DNA of 64,000 bases from Megascapheus bottae (Eukaryota > Chordata > Mammalia > Rodentia > Geomyidae). The notes under the pieces were generated by a model. The model made no database searches and was not told the origin of the DNA. It saw nothing but the letters and a program-made list of their open reading frames with translations. This document shows, one piece after another, positions 22,406-33,548 of the stretch. Positions within the stretch are counted from its first letter, which is position 1, and each line of letters begins with the position of its first letter. The DNA is taken from the NCBI GenBank assembly GCA_024803745.1, contig JANJXV010000002.1:41933757-41997756 (forward strand), written 5' to 3'. Position numbers and translations under genes: made by a program.

Positions 22406-22870
22406 CTATGGCCGTAAAAGCAATGCATATCAAAACGAGATTGAGATTCTATCTTACCATAGTTAGAATGGCAATCATCAAGAAAACTATCATTAGCAGA
22501 TGTTGGCTGGGATGTGAACAGAAGGGAACATTACTGCTCCATTGGCGGGTTCAACATTTCTGGAAAGCAGTATGGCGATCCTTCAAAAGACTAAGCATAG
22601 AGCTTTCCTATGACCAAACAATTCCACTCATGGGCATTTATCCAACAGAACCCAGACAACATCACCCTACAGATACCATTACAACCATGTTCACTGCAGC
22701 ATTGTTTACCAGAGTCAAAAATAGGGAATCATCCCAGATGCCCCTGAATGGACAAATGGATCAAGAAATTTTGTCATATAAACACAATGCAGCTCTAATA
22801 AATCACAAAGAATGCTATTGTACCATTCACAAGGAAATGGAAAGATGGAAAAAATATATTATGTGAAGTA
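22383..22870 (+). pseudogene. L1 ORF2 C-terminal remnant, direct segment
   Basis: The plus strand continues the same ORF2: MHIKTRLRFYLTIVRMAIIK, RCWLGCEQKGTLLLHWR, LSIELSYDQTIPLMGIYP and MFTAALFTRVKNRESSQMPL. A deletion has removed part of the WWECKLVQP block. The open frame of 152 codons is a fossil, not a gene. Confidence 0.9.
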
Positions 22871-23449
22871 AACCAGATCCAAAGGAACATACATTGCATG
22901 GTTTTCCCTCATTTGTCTAAGCTAGAATGTGCCCATAAATCTACAAGTAAACACCCTGGATGGTAAAAGACAAAAAATATACTTGGAGATGGTAAATTAT
23001 ACAAGACTTTAGATATACATGCACACAGTGAGACCAAAGGAGGATATTCTCAGGAGAAGATCACAAAGGTATATTAGCTATATGTATATGACCATATTAA
23101 ATGACATTTATCCAAATGAATTCCAAGAAATGGAAACAGGAGTTTTTTTTCCCCATTGTTGCTATTTTTGTTTTCTGTGCCTTTGCCTTGTTTGTAAGTT
23201 TATCTGTCTTGGGGAAGGGTAGGAGGGATGCACAGAAATGGTAGGACAAAAAGAGAACAAAAGCATCAGTGATACTAGAAACTATGTTGAAAATGAACTC
23301 TACAGCTGTGGGGGTGGACGAGAGGGAACCACTGAGGGGGTGAGCAAAGGAGTGACACTGTTTTAAAAGAAATGTATTCCTTATTTGACTTAATGTAACC
23401 ATGACCTCTCTGTCTATCTTCTTTATAATAACAAAAAGAGAGTTGCTAT

Positions 23450-23699
23450 TAACTATATGACTATCCGATCAAAGAATTTAAGTTTTCCAAAAGGAAATAC
23501 TCAGAATGTAAACCTTACATTGGTATGTAATGGAAAATTCTTGGTAATTGCAAGCTACTATGAGAAATTATTCTAAAAATGTCGACATTAACCATTATGT
23601 AAAAAAATGCCTTCTAAATGAGGTCTTACTAAAAACCCCCTTATAGCAGACATATTTACTTGGATTATTCCTAAGGGATTTACATGAATTGTTTTTCAA
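23450..23699. other. Unique DNA
   Basis: Nothing recognised. Confidence 0.45.
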
Positions 23700-23890
23700 C
23701 ACTCACTACAAACATTTGAGGTAAGTGTTAGTATGGGATCCACTCACAAATTTGAAAACTAAGGAACAGACTGAGACATTTCTCAGCATCACATGTTAGG
23801 AAAGCAACAATTTGCATGCAATTTGGCTCCAGAGACTCAGCATCTAGTCTCTATACTAATTCTCCTCACTTCCTGTCATTAGTTTATCTT
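23700..23890 (-). mobile_element. MIR SINE
   Basis: GAAAACTAAGGAACAGACTG (for 'gaggaaactgaggcacagag'), AGCATCACATGTTAGGAAAG and GGCTCCAGAGACTCAGCATC appear in MIR reverse order. Confidence 0.75.
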
Positions 23891-24021
23891 GCTAGAATTT
23901 CAGTTTTTGGATAAAATTTAGTAGTAGATAGTCACTTGATATCTGCAAATATCACAAGCAAAACTAATGACTTCCATGGTAGTGGGTAAAGGGCACCACT
24001 CTCATATTTTTGTGTATTTTT

Positions 24022-24117
24022 GGTGGGTCATGAGGCTTGAACTCTGGGCCTGAGCGCTGTCCCTGAGCTCTTCAGCTCAAGGCTACGACCCTATCCCATG
24101 GAGCCACAACCCCGCTA
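24022..24117 (-). mobile_element. Geo-module-only SINE insertion with exact TSD
   Basis: The 96-bp insert contains only the right (3') module of a 7SL-Geo SINE (TGAACTCTGGGCCTGAGCGC, TTCAGCTCAAGGCTACGACC). It lies between exact 16-bp copies of ATTTTTGTGTATTTTT at 24006-24021 and 24118-24133. Confidence 0.92.
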
Positions 24118-24444
24118 ATTTTTGTGTATTTTTATCATTTGGATCTTTTTAGCCCTACATCTGGAATCTGGAACAGTCCCCATGCTCCACGGAGTCCCAA
24201 CAGAACAGGATATGGTTAGTCACAGTGACCCCTGCTCCAGGTCTATGGCCCAGGTAGGGCTGATGGTTGGTAACTAGGCAATTCTCATTTTCCTATTTTG
24301 AACATTACTGCTGCACATAAGAAAATCAACTTCTAAGCCTGGAGCTGTAGATAGTAGCAAGGTAGGTAGGAAGAGGTTGTGTAAGCTTCTTAAAAATTAG
24401 AAAGGAATCGCAAATCTCTTCCTGTCTTTAGAGGTTTTGCTGCC

Positions 24445-24612
24445 CACAAACTGAGGAAGGGGTTTTGAATTTCAGCTCCACTGTTTAGTTCACTTACTTA
24501 GTTTGCTCACTAGGGGTGATGCTAATACAGTCACTATGAGGATCAAACAGCAGTCATTACGTACTTAAATCACCAAGTGCTTAATTCAGCACTTAGTAGC
24601 TGTTGCTCAGAA
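24445..24612 (+). mobile_element. MIR SINE
   Basis: CACTATGAGGATCAAACAGC, then CAAGTGCTTAATTCAGCACT and TAGTAGCTGTTGCTCAG follow MIR plus-strand order. Confidence 0.65.
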
Positions 24613-24614
24613 AA

Positions 24615-25450
24615 TGTGAAAATATAGTATATGCTGCTGTTATATAAAATGAGCAAAGCATTAATGTCTTTTATAAGCAATCAATTAGTAAAGAAGGAAA
24701 GCTATCTGAATCATGCTCAAGATGATGACAGTAGATATTTTTTGTTATCACTATTACTATTCTTATATTTTGTCATAAGCCACTTCTATTTCACGTTTGT
24801 AATTTGGTTCTTTTTGAGAATGGGCTTTCTACTTTAAACTTTTTCTTATGCAAATTCTAGGCTGAAACATTGACAAATAGTGTAAAAACAGAAATGATCT
24901 TCTGTTAGCTTCCCATAAGAATTCCCACTTTCATATAGCTACCACAGTCCTATATGTTTTTTACTTTGGCTTGTAAGATTGTTAGACTATTTTCAGATTT
25001 GGAAAAGCTAATCAAAACATCTCCCTTACAAAATTTGTCACAAGCATATTTTAATATTTTATTTCAATATTTTGGAGCAATAGTGGAAAACTCTAATTTT
25101 GAGGGAAAATGATTTGAGAAAGACAGAAGAAGACGTTAGTTTTAATTTTGTTTTCAATTGATTTTGACCAAAATGAAAATGAATGTTTAAATAGAAAATC
25201 AGAATGGGATCCTCAGAGACAATTTCAACTACTTTGTTTTTGGAACATCAAAGGGAGGATTTTTTTTTTAAAAGACATGGATGGAAAGAAGATTAGGGTG
25301 CAGTTTCTGTGGATTCCTACAAAGGAGATGAAATCCCACTGGAACCTGAGTTGCTATAGGAAACCAACAGAAACAGAAACACTGAGAAAAAGAGCTTTCT
25401 GGTTTTAAAATGGTGATTTATTGCATCATCTGACAATACTGAACAAAAGC
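24615..25450. other. Unique DNA
   Basis: No feature recognised. Open frames at 24631-24837 and 25148-25408 show no known domain. Confidence 0.5.
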
Positions 25451-25454
25451 TCAA

Positions 25455-25565
25455 AGACCTGGTTTTAGTTCTGCCTCTGCCATGGGTCAGAGCTGTGAAC
25501 TCAGGCAATTTGTTTAACTTCTCTGCCTCTCAGAATGTCCATGTGTAATGACTGTCAATTTCACT
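25455..25565 (+). mobile_element. MIR fragment
   Basis: GACCTGGTTTTAGTTCTGCC, TGTGAACTCAGGCAATTTGT and TAACTTCTCTGCCTCTCAG match the MIR 5' half. Confidence 0.65.
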
Positions 25566-25939
25566 TAGAAACTTTCATCTCCATTTTAAACCTCTCTATA
25601 TTTAAGATACCACTAAATAAATCTAGAGGAAAACAAGTGACTAAAATATTTAACACTGTGTCCCAGGCTTTAGATTGAGCCGACTGTTAAATGCCATGAA
25701 TCAACACTCAATAAACATCAAATACTACATGCTAGACAACGCACTCATAAAAATGTAAAGAGAAACATGTCTCCCAAAAGCTCCACATCTGGTAGAACTG
25801 ATAGTGATTGAGATAATGGGCAATGTTGTGGGATAAACTTAGCAAAAAAACGATGCTCCAAAGGAGTGTCAGGGTCAGAGAAAATTCTAGAGAGTATCCT
25901 GAGTAAATTTTGAGGAATGAAAATTTAGGCCAGTTAATG
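25566..25939. other. Unique DNA
   Basis: Nothing recognised. Confidence 0.45.
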
Positions 25940-25950
25940 ACCAATGACAT

Positions 25951-25991
25951 AACCCTTGTATTAATACAATAAAAAATAAAATTAAAAAATA
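25951..25991 (+). mobile_element. 41-bp L1 micro-insertion with exact TSD
   Basis: The insert AACCCTTGTATTAATACAAT + A-rich tail is the extreme 3' end of L1 (compare TAACCCTTCTATTAATTACA at 9094). Exact 11-bp copies of ACCAATGACAT flank it at 25940-25950 and 25992-26002. Confidence 0.9.
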
Positions 25992-26056
25992 ACCAATGAC
26001 ATTCATGTGCCACTGCTCTCAGGTGATCTCCTACCTATCACACGAACTGGCACACT

Positions 26057-26109
26057 GATGGGTATTGGACATTTAAGACAGCACTTTGGATGGGTATAGG
26101 ACATTTAAG
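26057..26109. repeat. Imperfect 32-bp tandem repeat
   Basis: GATGGGTATTGGACATTTAA and GATGGGTATAGGACATTTAA, with one mismatch in 21 aligned bases, start 32 bases apart. Confidence 0.85.
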
Positions 26110-27040
26110 CACTGTTGCTCAATAAGTAGGTCAGCTTTCTCTCTAGGCAATTTTTGCAGGGCTGTATTTATAATGTTTTGTAAACAAGAAGGACAAACCT
26201 CCCACTGCCACCACAGTCTTGCTTGTACATCTTGTTTATCCCTGTTCTGGTCCATCCCACCAGGAAGGGTAGAGAAGACACAAGGCTATTTTTGTTCAAT
26301 AGCACCTCTCAGATCAGGTACAGAGTATAATCCTCAAAGGGACAGGGTTCAGAACAGCAGTTGTTCTTCTGTGGTGCTCTGAACAGGGGATAACGTTGTT
26401 TGAAAGACTACACAATGTCATTTAAAATATAATGGAGCATTGTCTGTGGCACTCCAAAAAGCTAATCCTGTCCCACAGCAGTCAGCCTCATCAATTCAAG
26501 CAGTGGCCTCTACTCTGCGCTCAAATACTGAAAAACAATATATTGTTTGTGGCCTAGTTTTCTTTTCAAGCAGTTGTCCTATCCTGGGCAGAAAACTGGA
26601 ACTGCTGGAGAGTATAACATATAGTTTGTTTCTTCCCAAGTGTCAAACTAATAACTATAACTGTCACCTTTAGAGTCTTGTTCTGAGCCTCCTTCATACT
26701 CATTAGCTATTAATTCCTCTTGATTAGCTGCAATAGAATTACTATTTTTCTTGAATGTTAAAGCTCAGAAAGACTAACTGGCACAATGGCCAGATTTGGT
26801 AGCAAGATGGCCAGATTTAGTTTACCTGCTTGCGGGTGGGGGGGGGGAATGTCTAGATTTCTTAGCATGATAGGTCTTGGAATACAGCTGAGAATCCAAG
26901 TTCCTCTGCCATAGACCTTCTCTTTCCTGTGTAGGAGGGTCTCATGTGATCTAGGAGCTTGAGTATGGAAGAGATTGACACGTAAGCAGAAAATCTTTGT
27001 GCGTTTGTTTGTTATACATTTTGTGCCTCTTACTTTTTTG
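26110..27040. other. Unique DNA
   Basis: No gene or repeat recognised. Confidence 0.5.
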
Positions 27041-27044
27041 TCCC

Positions 27045-27240
27045 TTAAAAAAAATTTTATTGTCTGGGTGCTATATAGAGGGGTTGCAGCTATGTTCGTC
27101 AGATAGTGGGTACATTTCTTTTTGAACACTAATACCCCTTCCCATGTTTTTCTCACATTTTCTCTCTACCCACCTGCTCCTGCTCGTCTTGTTTTCCCTT
27201 TCTCTTCCCTATTTCAAATAAACAAATTCATTGTTATTCA
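27045..27240 (-). mobile_element. L1 3' UTR fragment
   Basis: Reversed L1 tail AAAATTTTATTGTCTGGGTG, then ATAGAGGGGTTGCAGC, the pyrimidine-rich core and CTATTTCAAATAAACAAATTC. Confidence 0.88.
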
Positions 27241-27241
27241 T

Positions 27242-28004
27242 TCTATCTGTCCAGTCATATACCTCAGGTATGAATACCTCATATAAGACCCATTATTCTA
27301 GTAAAAATTAGCTTTCTTGGCATTTTCCTTTCACTAGCAATATTAAAATAAAATATATTTGCATAGAGAGGAAAACTGGTTCCCAGATATTAGAAGGATA
27401 TTTCAGATTATATTTTATCTTTGTAGAGATTTCTTAAATTTTTCTCTTGTATAAGATAAACGATACTACTTGATTAATAAGTAAGAACCTACAGGTATGT
27501 ACAAAAATCACTACAGAAGTAAAAGCAATAATTATGAAATTTTATTATTTTATAGTTCTTATTTAATCTTGCATTTTAATAGTAGCAATAAAGGTGTAAA
27601 AACTTCATTTTTCAAAACAATTTAAGCTCAAATACAAATAGCTTACAATATTGCCAGAAATTACATCACTTAATCTGATCAGGTTTCCTTTCCCCTCAAA
27701 ATATATGAAAACCTTTTTATCTGTGTGTTTTTATGTGTTTAATTATATGTCTAGCATGTTGGTAGATGAAATGAGTACTAAATATTAAAGATAGAATAGA
27801 AAAAAATTAAGGAGAAGTGTGTTCAGAAATAGTAGAATAAATAAATATGATTTAGACCTACAAATATATTGAAGTAGAGGTACTTATTTGGCAGTAAGCT
27901 TGCCAGTGGTTAAGAAAAAAAAATGTGGCATACATTTCAGAGTCCATGAGACTGAAAAGGATACATGGTTTAGAAGAATTACATCTCTTTTCAGGAGTCA
28001 AATA
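27242..28004. other. Unique AT-rich DNA
   Basis: Nothing recognised. Confidence 0.5.
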
Positions 28005-28016
28005 TGGAAAGATTTT

Positions 28017-28526
28017 TTAATTATATATATTTTATTTATTTTTATTGTAATGTATAGAGGGGTTACAGTTACATTCACCAGACAACAAGTGCATTACTTC
28101 TCACATCTTGATACCCCTTCTCCTGTTTTGTCCCGTTTCACTCCTACCACCCCCTCCCAATCATCTTGTTTTCCCCTCCTTCCCTTTCCTATTTCAAATA
28201 ATCAAATAAACAGATATACAATATACCAGGTAACAAAGCCAGATACAATAACAATATGACATTAACCAAAGGACAACAAAAAGAGAAGCTAAATAACAGA
28301 CCATTAGGAATAACAATCACACAAGATAAAGCTCTTGTTTCTATATCCTAGAGATCCTTTCATTTAGCCTCATCCTATATGACCTTATTTACCTAGGTTT
28401 TGAGCTATTGTAATCCTTTGCTAGGAGAGTCCTAGATGTGTACTAATTATTACAAATGAGGGAAACCATTGAGCCAATGTTCCTTTGGATTTGGCTTACT
28501 TCACTTAATATGATTTTTCCCAAGTC
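28017..28526 (-). mobile_element. L1 3'-end insertion with exact TSD
   Basis: About 510 bases reach from the reversed A tail through the 3' UTR into the last ORF2 codons (AAATGAGGGAAACCATTGAG). The exact 12-bp TSD TGGAAAGATTTT lies at 28005-28016 and 28527-28538. Confidence 0.92.
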
Positions 28527-28812
28527 TGGAAAGATTTTCTTTTAGGCATGTTTATAAACAGGGCAAAGTACAATGTGAAAAACGTGATGACGATATTAGA
28601 ATCAGGAGCTCTTTCTTATAAAGGCCTTCAATAAAAAGCTGATCGGATCCCAAAGAAGCTAAGTTTACTAAAATGAATGTAGAGATTTTAAAATTAGTTA
28701 CAGTTTCCTTGAGCAGAAGAAAAATGAAGCACCGAAAATCAAGGATGGAAAATTCTTATCCTTCCTTGGCAATATTCACTCTAATGTGTGTTTTTTGTTG
28801 TTGCTGTTGTTT

Positions 28813-28935
28813 GTTTTTATTGCTTGTCTGGAGCTTGAACTCAGGGGCTAGGGTCCGTCTCTGAGGTTCTTTTATAGAGCACTAGCTTAGGGACAGCACC
28901 CAGGCCCAGAGTTCAAGCCCCATGACTGGCAATAA
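28813..28935. repeat. Fold-back pair of Geo modules
   Basis: A reversed Geo module (about 28813-28873, GAGCTTGAACTCAGGGGCTA) is joined head to head with a direct Geo module (about 28874-28935, GGACAGCACCCAGGCCCAGA) ending in an A-rich tail. The arms would pair into an imperfect hairpin of about 50 bp. It looks like a SINE with a 5' inversion. Confidence 0.78.
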
Positions 28936-29064
28936 AAAAAAGAAAAAGAAAAGAAAACAGAATCAGTGCTAAGAAGGATGAAAACTTAATCTGATTATAG
29001 TTTAGAAGGGGTACCTTGAAGAAATGGCTGGGAAGGAGATCCAAGATTTAACTCTGGTGGCTTT

Positions 29065-29298
29065 TTCTTTTTTTGGAGGGAGGGGTCGTGGGGCTTGAAC
29101 TCAGCCTGGGTGCTGTCCCTGAGCTCTTCAGCTCAAGGCTATCACCCTATCCTTGAGCCAAGCCCCACTTTCCGTTTTCTAGAGGTTAATTGTAGATAAG
29201 AGTCTCAGGTCCTTTTGTGCCTGGGCTGGCTTTGAACCATGATCCTCAGATTTTAGCCTCCTTTTGTTAGGATTACAGGCATGAGCCACCGTGCCCAG
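29065..29298 (-). mobile_element. 7SL-Geo SINE, full length with exact TSD
   Basis: The complete reversed element runs from its T-rich tail to GTTAGGATTACAGGCATGAG and CCACCGTGCCCAG. The 13-bp TSD CTCTGGTGGCTTT lies at 29052-29064 and 29299-29311. It is the clearest reference copy of the 7SL-headed family here. Confidence 0.95.
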
Positions 29299-29332
29299 CT
29301 CTGGTGGCTTTATAAGGAAGAGGACAGAGATC

Positions 29333-29333
<1 letters not shown>

Positions 29334-29411
<78 letters not shown>

Positions 29412-29426
29412 GTCACACACACACGC
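29334..29426. repeat. (CT)n with a short (CA) end
   Basis: About 35 CT units, then TCTGTCACACACACACGCACA. Confidence 0.96.
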
Positions 29427-29573
29427 ACATATTTGCCTTGAGTGATACTCTGTGCTACTTCAGGACTTCTTCAGCAAGAATCCCCTCACTAATTCAATGG
29501 AAAAATGCAATCTTATATTTTCATTCTCTAGAATCCTACATCAAATTAAATCTTTTCTAAAAGGTAAGCCTGC

Positions 29574-29779
29574 CAGGCTGGGAGTTTGGTCTAGTGGTAA
29601 AAGCGCTTGCCTACCATGCACGAAGAGCCGTGTTCGATTCCTCAGAAACCACATACATAGAAAAAAGCCAGAAGTGGTTCTGAGGCTCAAATGGTAGAGC
29701 TCTAGCCTTGAGAAAGTCCAAGGACAGTGCTCAGCCCCTGAGCTCAAGCCCAGGACTGGCAAAAAAAAGAAAAAAAAAA
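29574..29779 (+). mobile_element. IDL-Geo SINE, full length
   Basis: GGCTGGGAGTTTGGTCTAGT head, box B TGTTCGATTCC, linker and Geo half with GTCCAAGGACAGTGCTCAGC, then a broken A tail. The flanks AAAGGTAAGCCTGCC and AAAAGTAAACCGGCC (three mismatches) look like an aged TSD. Confidence 0.94.
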
Positions 29780-30610
29780 GTAAACCGGCCTTAACTGTTT
29801 CATACACTAACAAAAAGAAGACTAAGAATGTCTGTTCATATGTAAAGGTTATAATACCATCCAGGTATGTACCGAGTTGGTCACTGCCCATTTTATACCC
29901 AGGTATTTATGATTACATTTCATTTTGATTGCAAAAGATATATGTATCCTTTATAGGAAATTGGAAAAGCACAAAGCAGAATATTTAAATTATATAGAAT
30001 CCCTCCTATTACATATATTTTAGGAGCTGCTTTTTCAGTAAATCACCACTTTAAAAATTGTTTTTTAAAGGATTCTCAATTCATTTCACCTTTTAAGGAA
30101 GAATTGTTTTAAAATTATATCTAAAAAGATAGGCTTAAGACTGATAGCGGATATAATAGCATTATTAATGTGTATTTATTTTGATTCAGAAAGCACTTGA
30201 AGGGAAGATGGGTTTCTGGGGCAGAGTGTCATTGATGTCAAGGATCTGTCACCTGGACTCAGAGCATTTGCTGCAGTGGCACTGGAATAACAACAGGTCA
30301 ACATTTTCTCAGTGGGAGAGGTCTATAATTCATCATCAGCAATGCTTTCAGTAGAAGAGGCAGTGCATGAACCATTTACCTACTAGTCAGGCTCTGAAGC
30401 ATACCAGTGAGTCTTGCAAAGGGGAGATTTTTATAAGCCCTTCTCATGACCCATCATGAGAGAACTTTGCTCAGGTGAAGACTTTCTTTATGTAAAAATA
30501 AACAAACTTAGTAGGTTTCTGTTCTTAACAGCTACATAACAACTCACCTAAAACTAGTGTCAAACAACAGTCATTTAATTACACTCACAACTCTAATATT
30601 CAGGCTAGAT
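29780..30610. other. Unique DNA
   Basis: No feature recognised. Confidence 0.5.
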
Positions 30611-30613
30611 GTA

Positions 30614-30656
<43 letters not shown>
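30614..30656. repeat. (CA)n microsatellite
   Basis: About 21 uninterrupted units. Confidence 0.97.
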
Positions 30657-30658
<2 letters not shown>

Positions 30659-30659
30659 C

Positions 30660-31472
30660 AACTCATCTGCATTTCATAATGTCTGAGGACTAAACTGCTC
30701 AGCTAGAGTACTAGGTCCAGAACTTTGGCTTACATTGTCAGTTGGGTTAATCATTTCATGTCCACATGGTACCTAATGTCGTTGAATGTACAAGGTTCCT
30801 TCTTTGTGCATACATCTATTTCCTAGGCTATTGGAATAGTGGGGTGGGAGTGATGAATATTGGTTACATGTCTTTCTTTCTCCATACATCCTCTCCATAT
30901 GGTTAGCTTGGACTGTTTTACAGTATGAAAGTCCCATTGTCGTCAGAGTTCTCCTTGGTAGCTGGCTTCCTCATTAGCAAGTATTACAAAATTATACTAT
31001 GTTCTAGATTCTTATTACCTAGCCCTAAAATTCACATACAACATCCTTTGTGGCATATGCCATTTTTTAACCAGAGAGAGTTCACACTCCAAATGGGAGG
31101 GGCACTACGATAGGAGGTGAAGTTCTTTGGGAGCAATTACACACTATTTTGCAGATCAATCTTTTTTCTCATAAATTATCTTGTCTAACAGTAATGCTCT
31201 AAAATGGAAATGTGAAGATAGTTATTATTGAAAGATCATGAAAAAGGAGATCCTATCATTTTAAATCCAAAAGGTTCATTGCTGTATGCTTATAAATATT
31301 TCTCTCAGAAGATATTATCTATATCTATATAGATAATTATTAAGTTCCTAGGCTATTGGCATATAGATATATATCATATATATTTATATATGACTTAGAA
31401 TTCCATAAGTATATATGTATATATATATATACATGATATCCTGTATACCCATATGTATAGGAGATATATAGG

Positions 31473-31513
<41 letters not shown>

Positions 31514-31975
31514 CCACACACATTTCCTATTTGGAATTTCAAGTCATAGATTGAAAGGCAGAAATAAAGAATTTGGTACTGGAGATCAAAGATATCAGAG
31601 ACAAAAGTTCAGGAAAATACATTTGAGTACTAAATAAATCATCCCTGAGCATTCATGGAGGATTGATTCCATTAGGCTTCTTGTTTCCATCTGACACTAA
31701 ATTTATATACTTTTGATTCACTAAATTGAGCATTATCACACATAACTCATGTATATAGTCCTATATACTCTAAGTCATCTCTAGCTTGCTTGCACTACCT
31801 AGTACCATGTAAATGTTATCTAAATAGTAGTCATGTTCTATTGTTTAGAAAGGAGAGGCAAGAATAGAAATGTCTGTACAGATAGGGTATATCAAATACT
31901 TTCAACCCATGGTTAGTGAATGCACAGACTTGACTGGCCTAAAAAAGTCAACTGTTTTGCACAAAAGAATGCCAG
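30660..31975. other. Unique AT-rich DNA with AT and CA tracts
   Basis: 31310-31440 is rich in TATA/ATATAT with local self-complementarity. A CA tract occupies 31476-31508. No gene recognised. Confidence 0.55.
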
Positions 31976-31981
31976 TTTCTA

Positions 31982-32090
31982 GGCACAGTGGAGTATGCAT
32001 GCAATCACAGCACACGGGAAGCTGGGGCAGGAGGATTGAATGCTTGACATCAACCTGGTCAATATAATACAAAGATCTCAAAAAATGGAA
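31982..32090 (+). mobile_element. B1 SINE (diverged)
   Basis: The 7SL-derived order is clear: GGCACAGTGGAGTATGCATG, CAATCACAGCACACGGGAAG, CTGGGGCAGGAGGATTGA, CATCAACCTGGTCAATATAA and an A-rich end. Confidence 0.82.
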
Positions 32091-32091
32091 A

Positions 32092-32544
32092 TAAAAATAA
32101 TATTCTAGTTATGAAAAGGAGACACATGATGGCTTAAAACTGAAATGGCACTCTAACTATAAATGGGGCCCATTTGCATAGAAACTTTATACAAGTCAAG
32201 AAGAAAGGGCTTTTAAGAAAACCTATCACACTAGGCATTTAGAAGAATCTCATTATCTCTATTTTATATGAAAGCTCATAAACTCTGACTAAAAATATGT
32301 ACCTTAAATATGTACTTTTTAAAAGTAGCAGTGCGAGGATGCAACCTCCGCTTTTATAACTTAAAGTCAATGACATTTTGCTTAATTATGAGATCTCATG
32401 AACCAGACATCATATGCTGCACCAGCTAAGTTATAAATACACAAATTGGCTGTGTCTAGCATAGATTGAAAACATAGTGGAATGCTACCAGATAGCTTAC
32501 TGTGTAGACAAAAGAACTGGAAAACTAGATTCAAATACTATTAC
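32092..32544. other. Unique DNA
   Basis: Nothing recognised. Confidence 0.45.
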
Positions 32545-32737
32545 AGGGCTGGGAGTTTGGCCTAGTGGGAAAGTGCTTGCCTAGAATGCACGAAGACCCA
32601 GGTTCGATTCCTCGGTACCACGTGCATAGAAAAAGCCAGAAGTGGTGCTGTGGTTCAAGTGGTAGAACTCTAGTCTTGAGAAAGCCCAAGGAGAGTACTC
32701 AGGCCCTGAGTTCAAGCCCGAGGACTTAAAAAAAGGA
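32545..32737 (+). mobile_element. IDL-Geo SINE
   Basis: GGGCTGGGAGTTTGGCCTAG, GGTTCGATTCCTCGGTACC, linker, Geo half CAAGTGGTAGAACTCTAGTC and an A tail. Box B is intact. Confidence 0.94.
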
Positions 32738-32821
32738 TTACATAGTTATGTAACACCAAAGGAAGAGGTGGTTAAGAGGATAACACTTGCACCTTGGATT
32801 TCTATGGCCAGTAGCAACCAT

Positions 32822-32877
32822 CACAATAGCTGTCCTATCCTATCCTATTCTATCCTACAGCTATTCTATTCTATTCT
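32822..32877. repeat. Imperfect (TATCC/TATTC)n pentanucleotide repeat
   Basis: Runs of CCTAT and TTCTAT units are separated by ACAGC. Confidence 0.85.
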
Positions 32878-33313
32878 GGTTGCTGGCCATAATCTTGGTG
32901 ACTACCTAGGCTTGTGAGATTCTTCAGAATTTACAGTTCCAGATGGGAGCAAGCCTCAGTCATTTGCTCAGGTTTCCAGGTGGTTGTTTAGAGAAGAAAC
33001 CTTTGACCAAGGCACATGTGTCAGGGAAAGTATTTCCCCCAAATAAAATGGAGTTCATTGTTAGTGGCCTAGCAATCATAGATGTCTGTCTTATGCAGCT
33101 CAATCTGTGATTACCTGATTTACAACTTGTTCTATTTGCAGCTCCAGAGAGAAGTCATCATTCTCACTGGGCATGTGTAGTCATTTGAGGAAAAGCTATT
33201 AGAAGAAGCAAGGAAGATTAGCCCAGCCAAACCCAGGTAAGTCATGTTGGTCAGGATATTCCATATTCTGAAGTGATTTTCTGCTTACCATATCTACTAA
33301 AGAAGAGAAAAGA

Positions 33314-33548
33314 AGAGCCTGGTGCTGGGGCCTCATGCCTGTAATCCTAGCTACGCAGGAGGCTGAGATCTGAGGGTTGCAGTTCAAAGCCAGCCCGGAC
33401 ACAAAAGTTTGTGAAACTTTTATCTCCAGTTAGTCATCAGAAAACTGGAAGTGATTTGTGACTCAAGTGGTAGAGAGCTAGCTTGAGCTGAAGAGCTCAG
33501 GGATAGTACCCTGGCTCAGTATTCAAGCCCCATGATTTACCAAAAAGA
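33314..33548 (+). mobile_element. 7SL-Geo SINE whose A tail became a microsatellite
   Basis: Head CATGCCTGTAATCCTAGCTA, CAGGAGGCTGAGATCTGAGG, middle TTTATCTCCAGTTAGTCATC, Geo half CTCAAGTGGTAGAGAGCTAG and TTCAAGCCCCATGAT. The tail passes directly into GAA/GGA repeats. Confidence 0.93.

Larger units (their letters stand above)
21539..23438 (+). mobile_element. Second L1 with 5' inversion (twin priming)
   Basis: 21540 to about 22382 is L1 on the minus strand, and about 22383-23438 is L1 on the plus strand. In ORF2 order the inverted part ends near LAHGMGEGF...RQGPHI and the following RETSQ-like stretch. The direct part starts near the MKKCSTS equivalent, so the two are nearly contiguous in the source element. 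The direct part carries the older-type 3' UTR. A short TSD, AGAGTTGC, lies at 21531-21538 and 23439-23446. Confidence 0.85.

Noticed and set aside
22408..22866. 152-codon frame as a possible gene
   Set aside because: It is a recognisable L1 ORF2 C-terminal remnant with internal loss.
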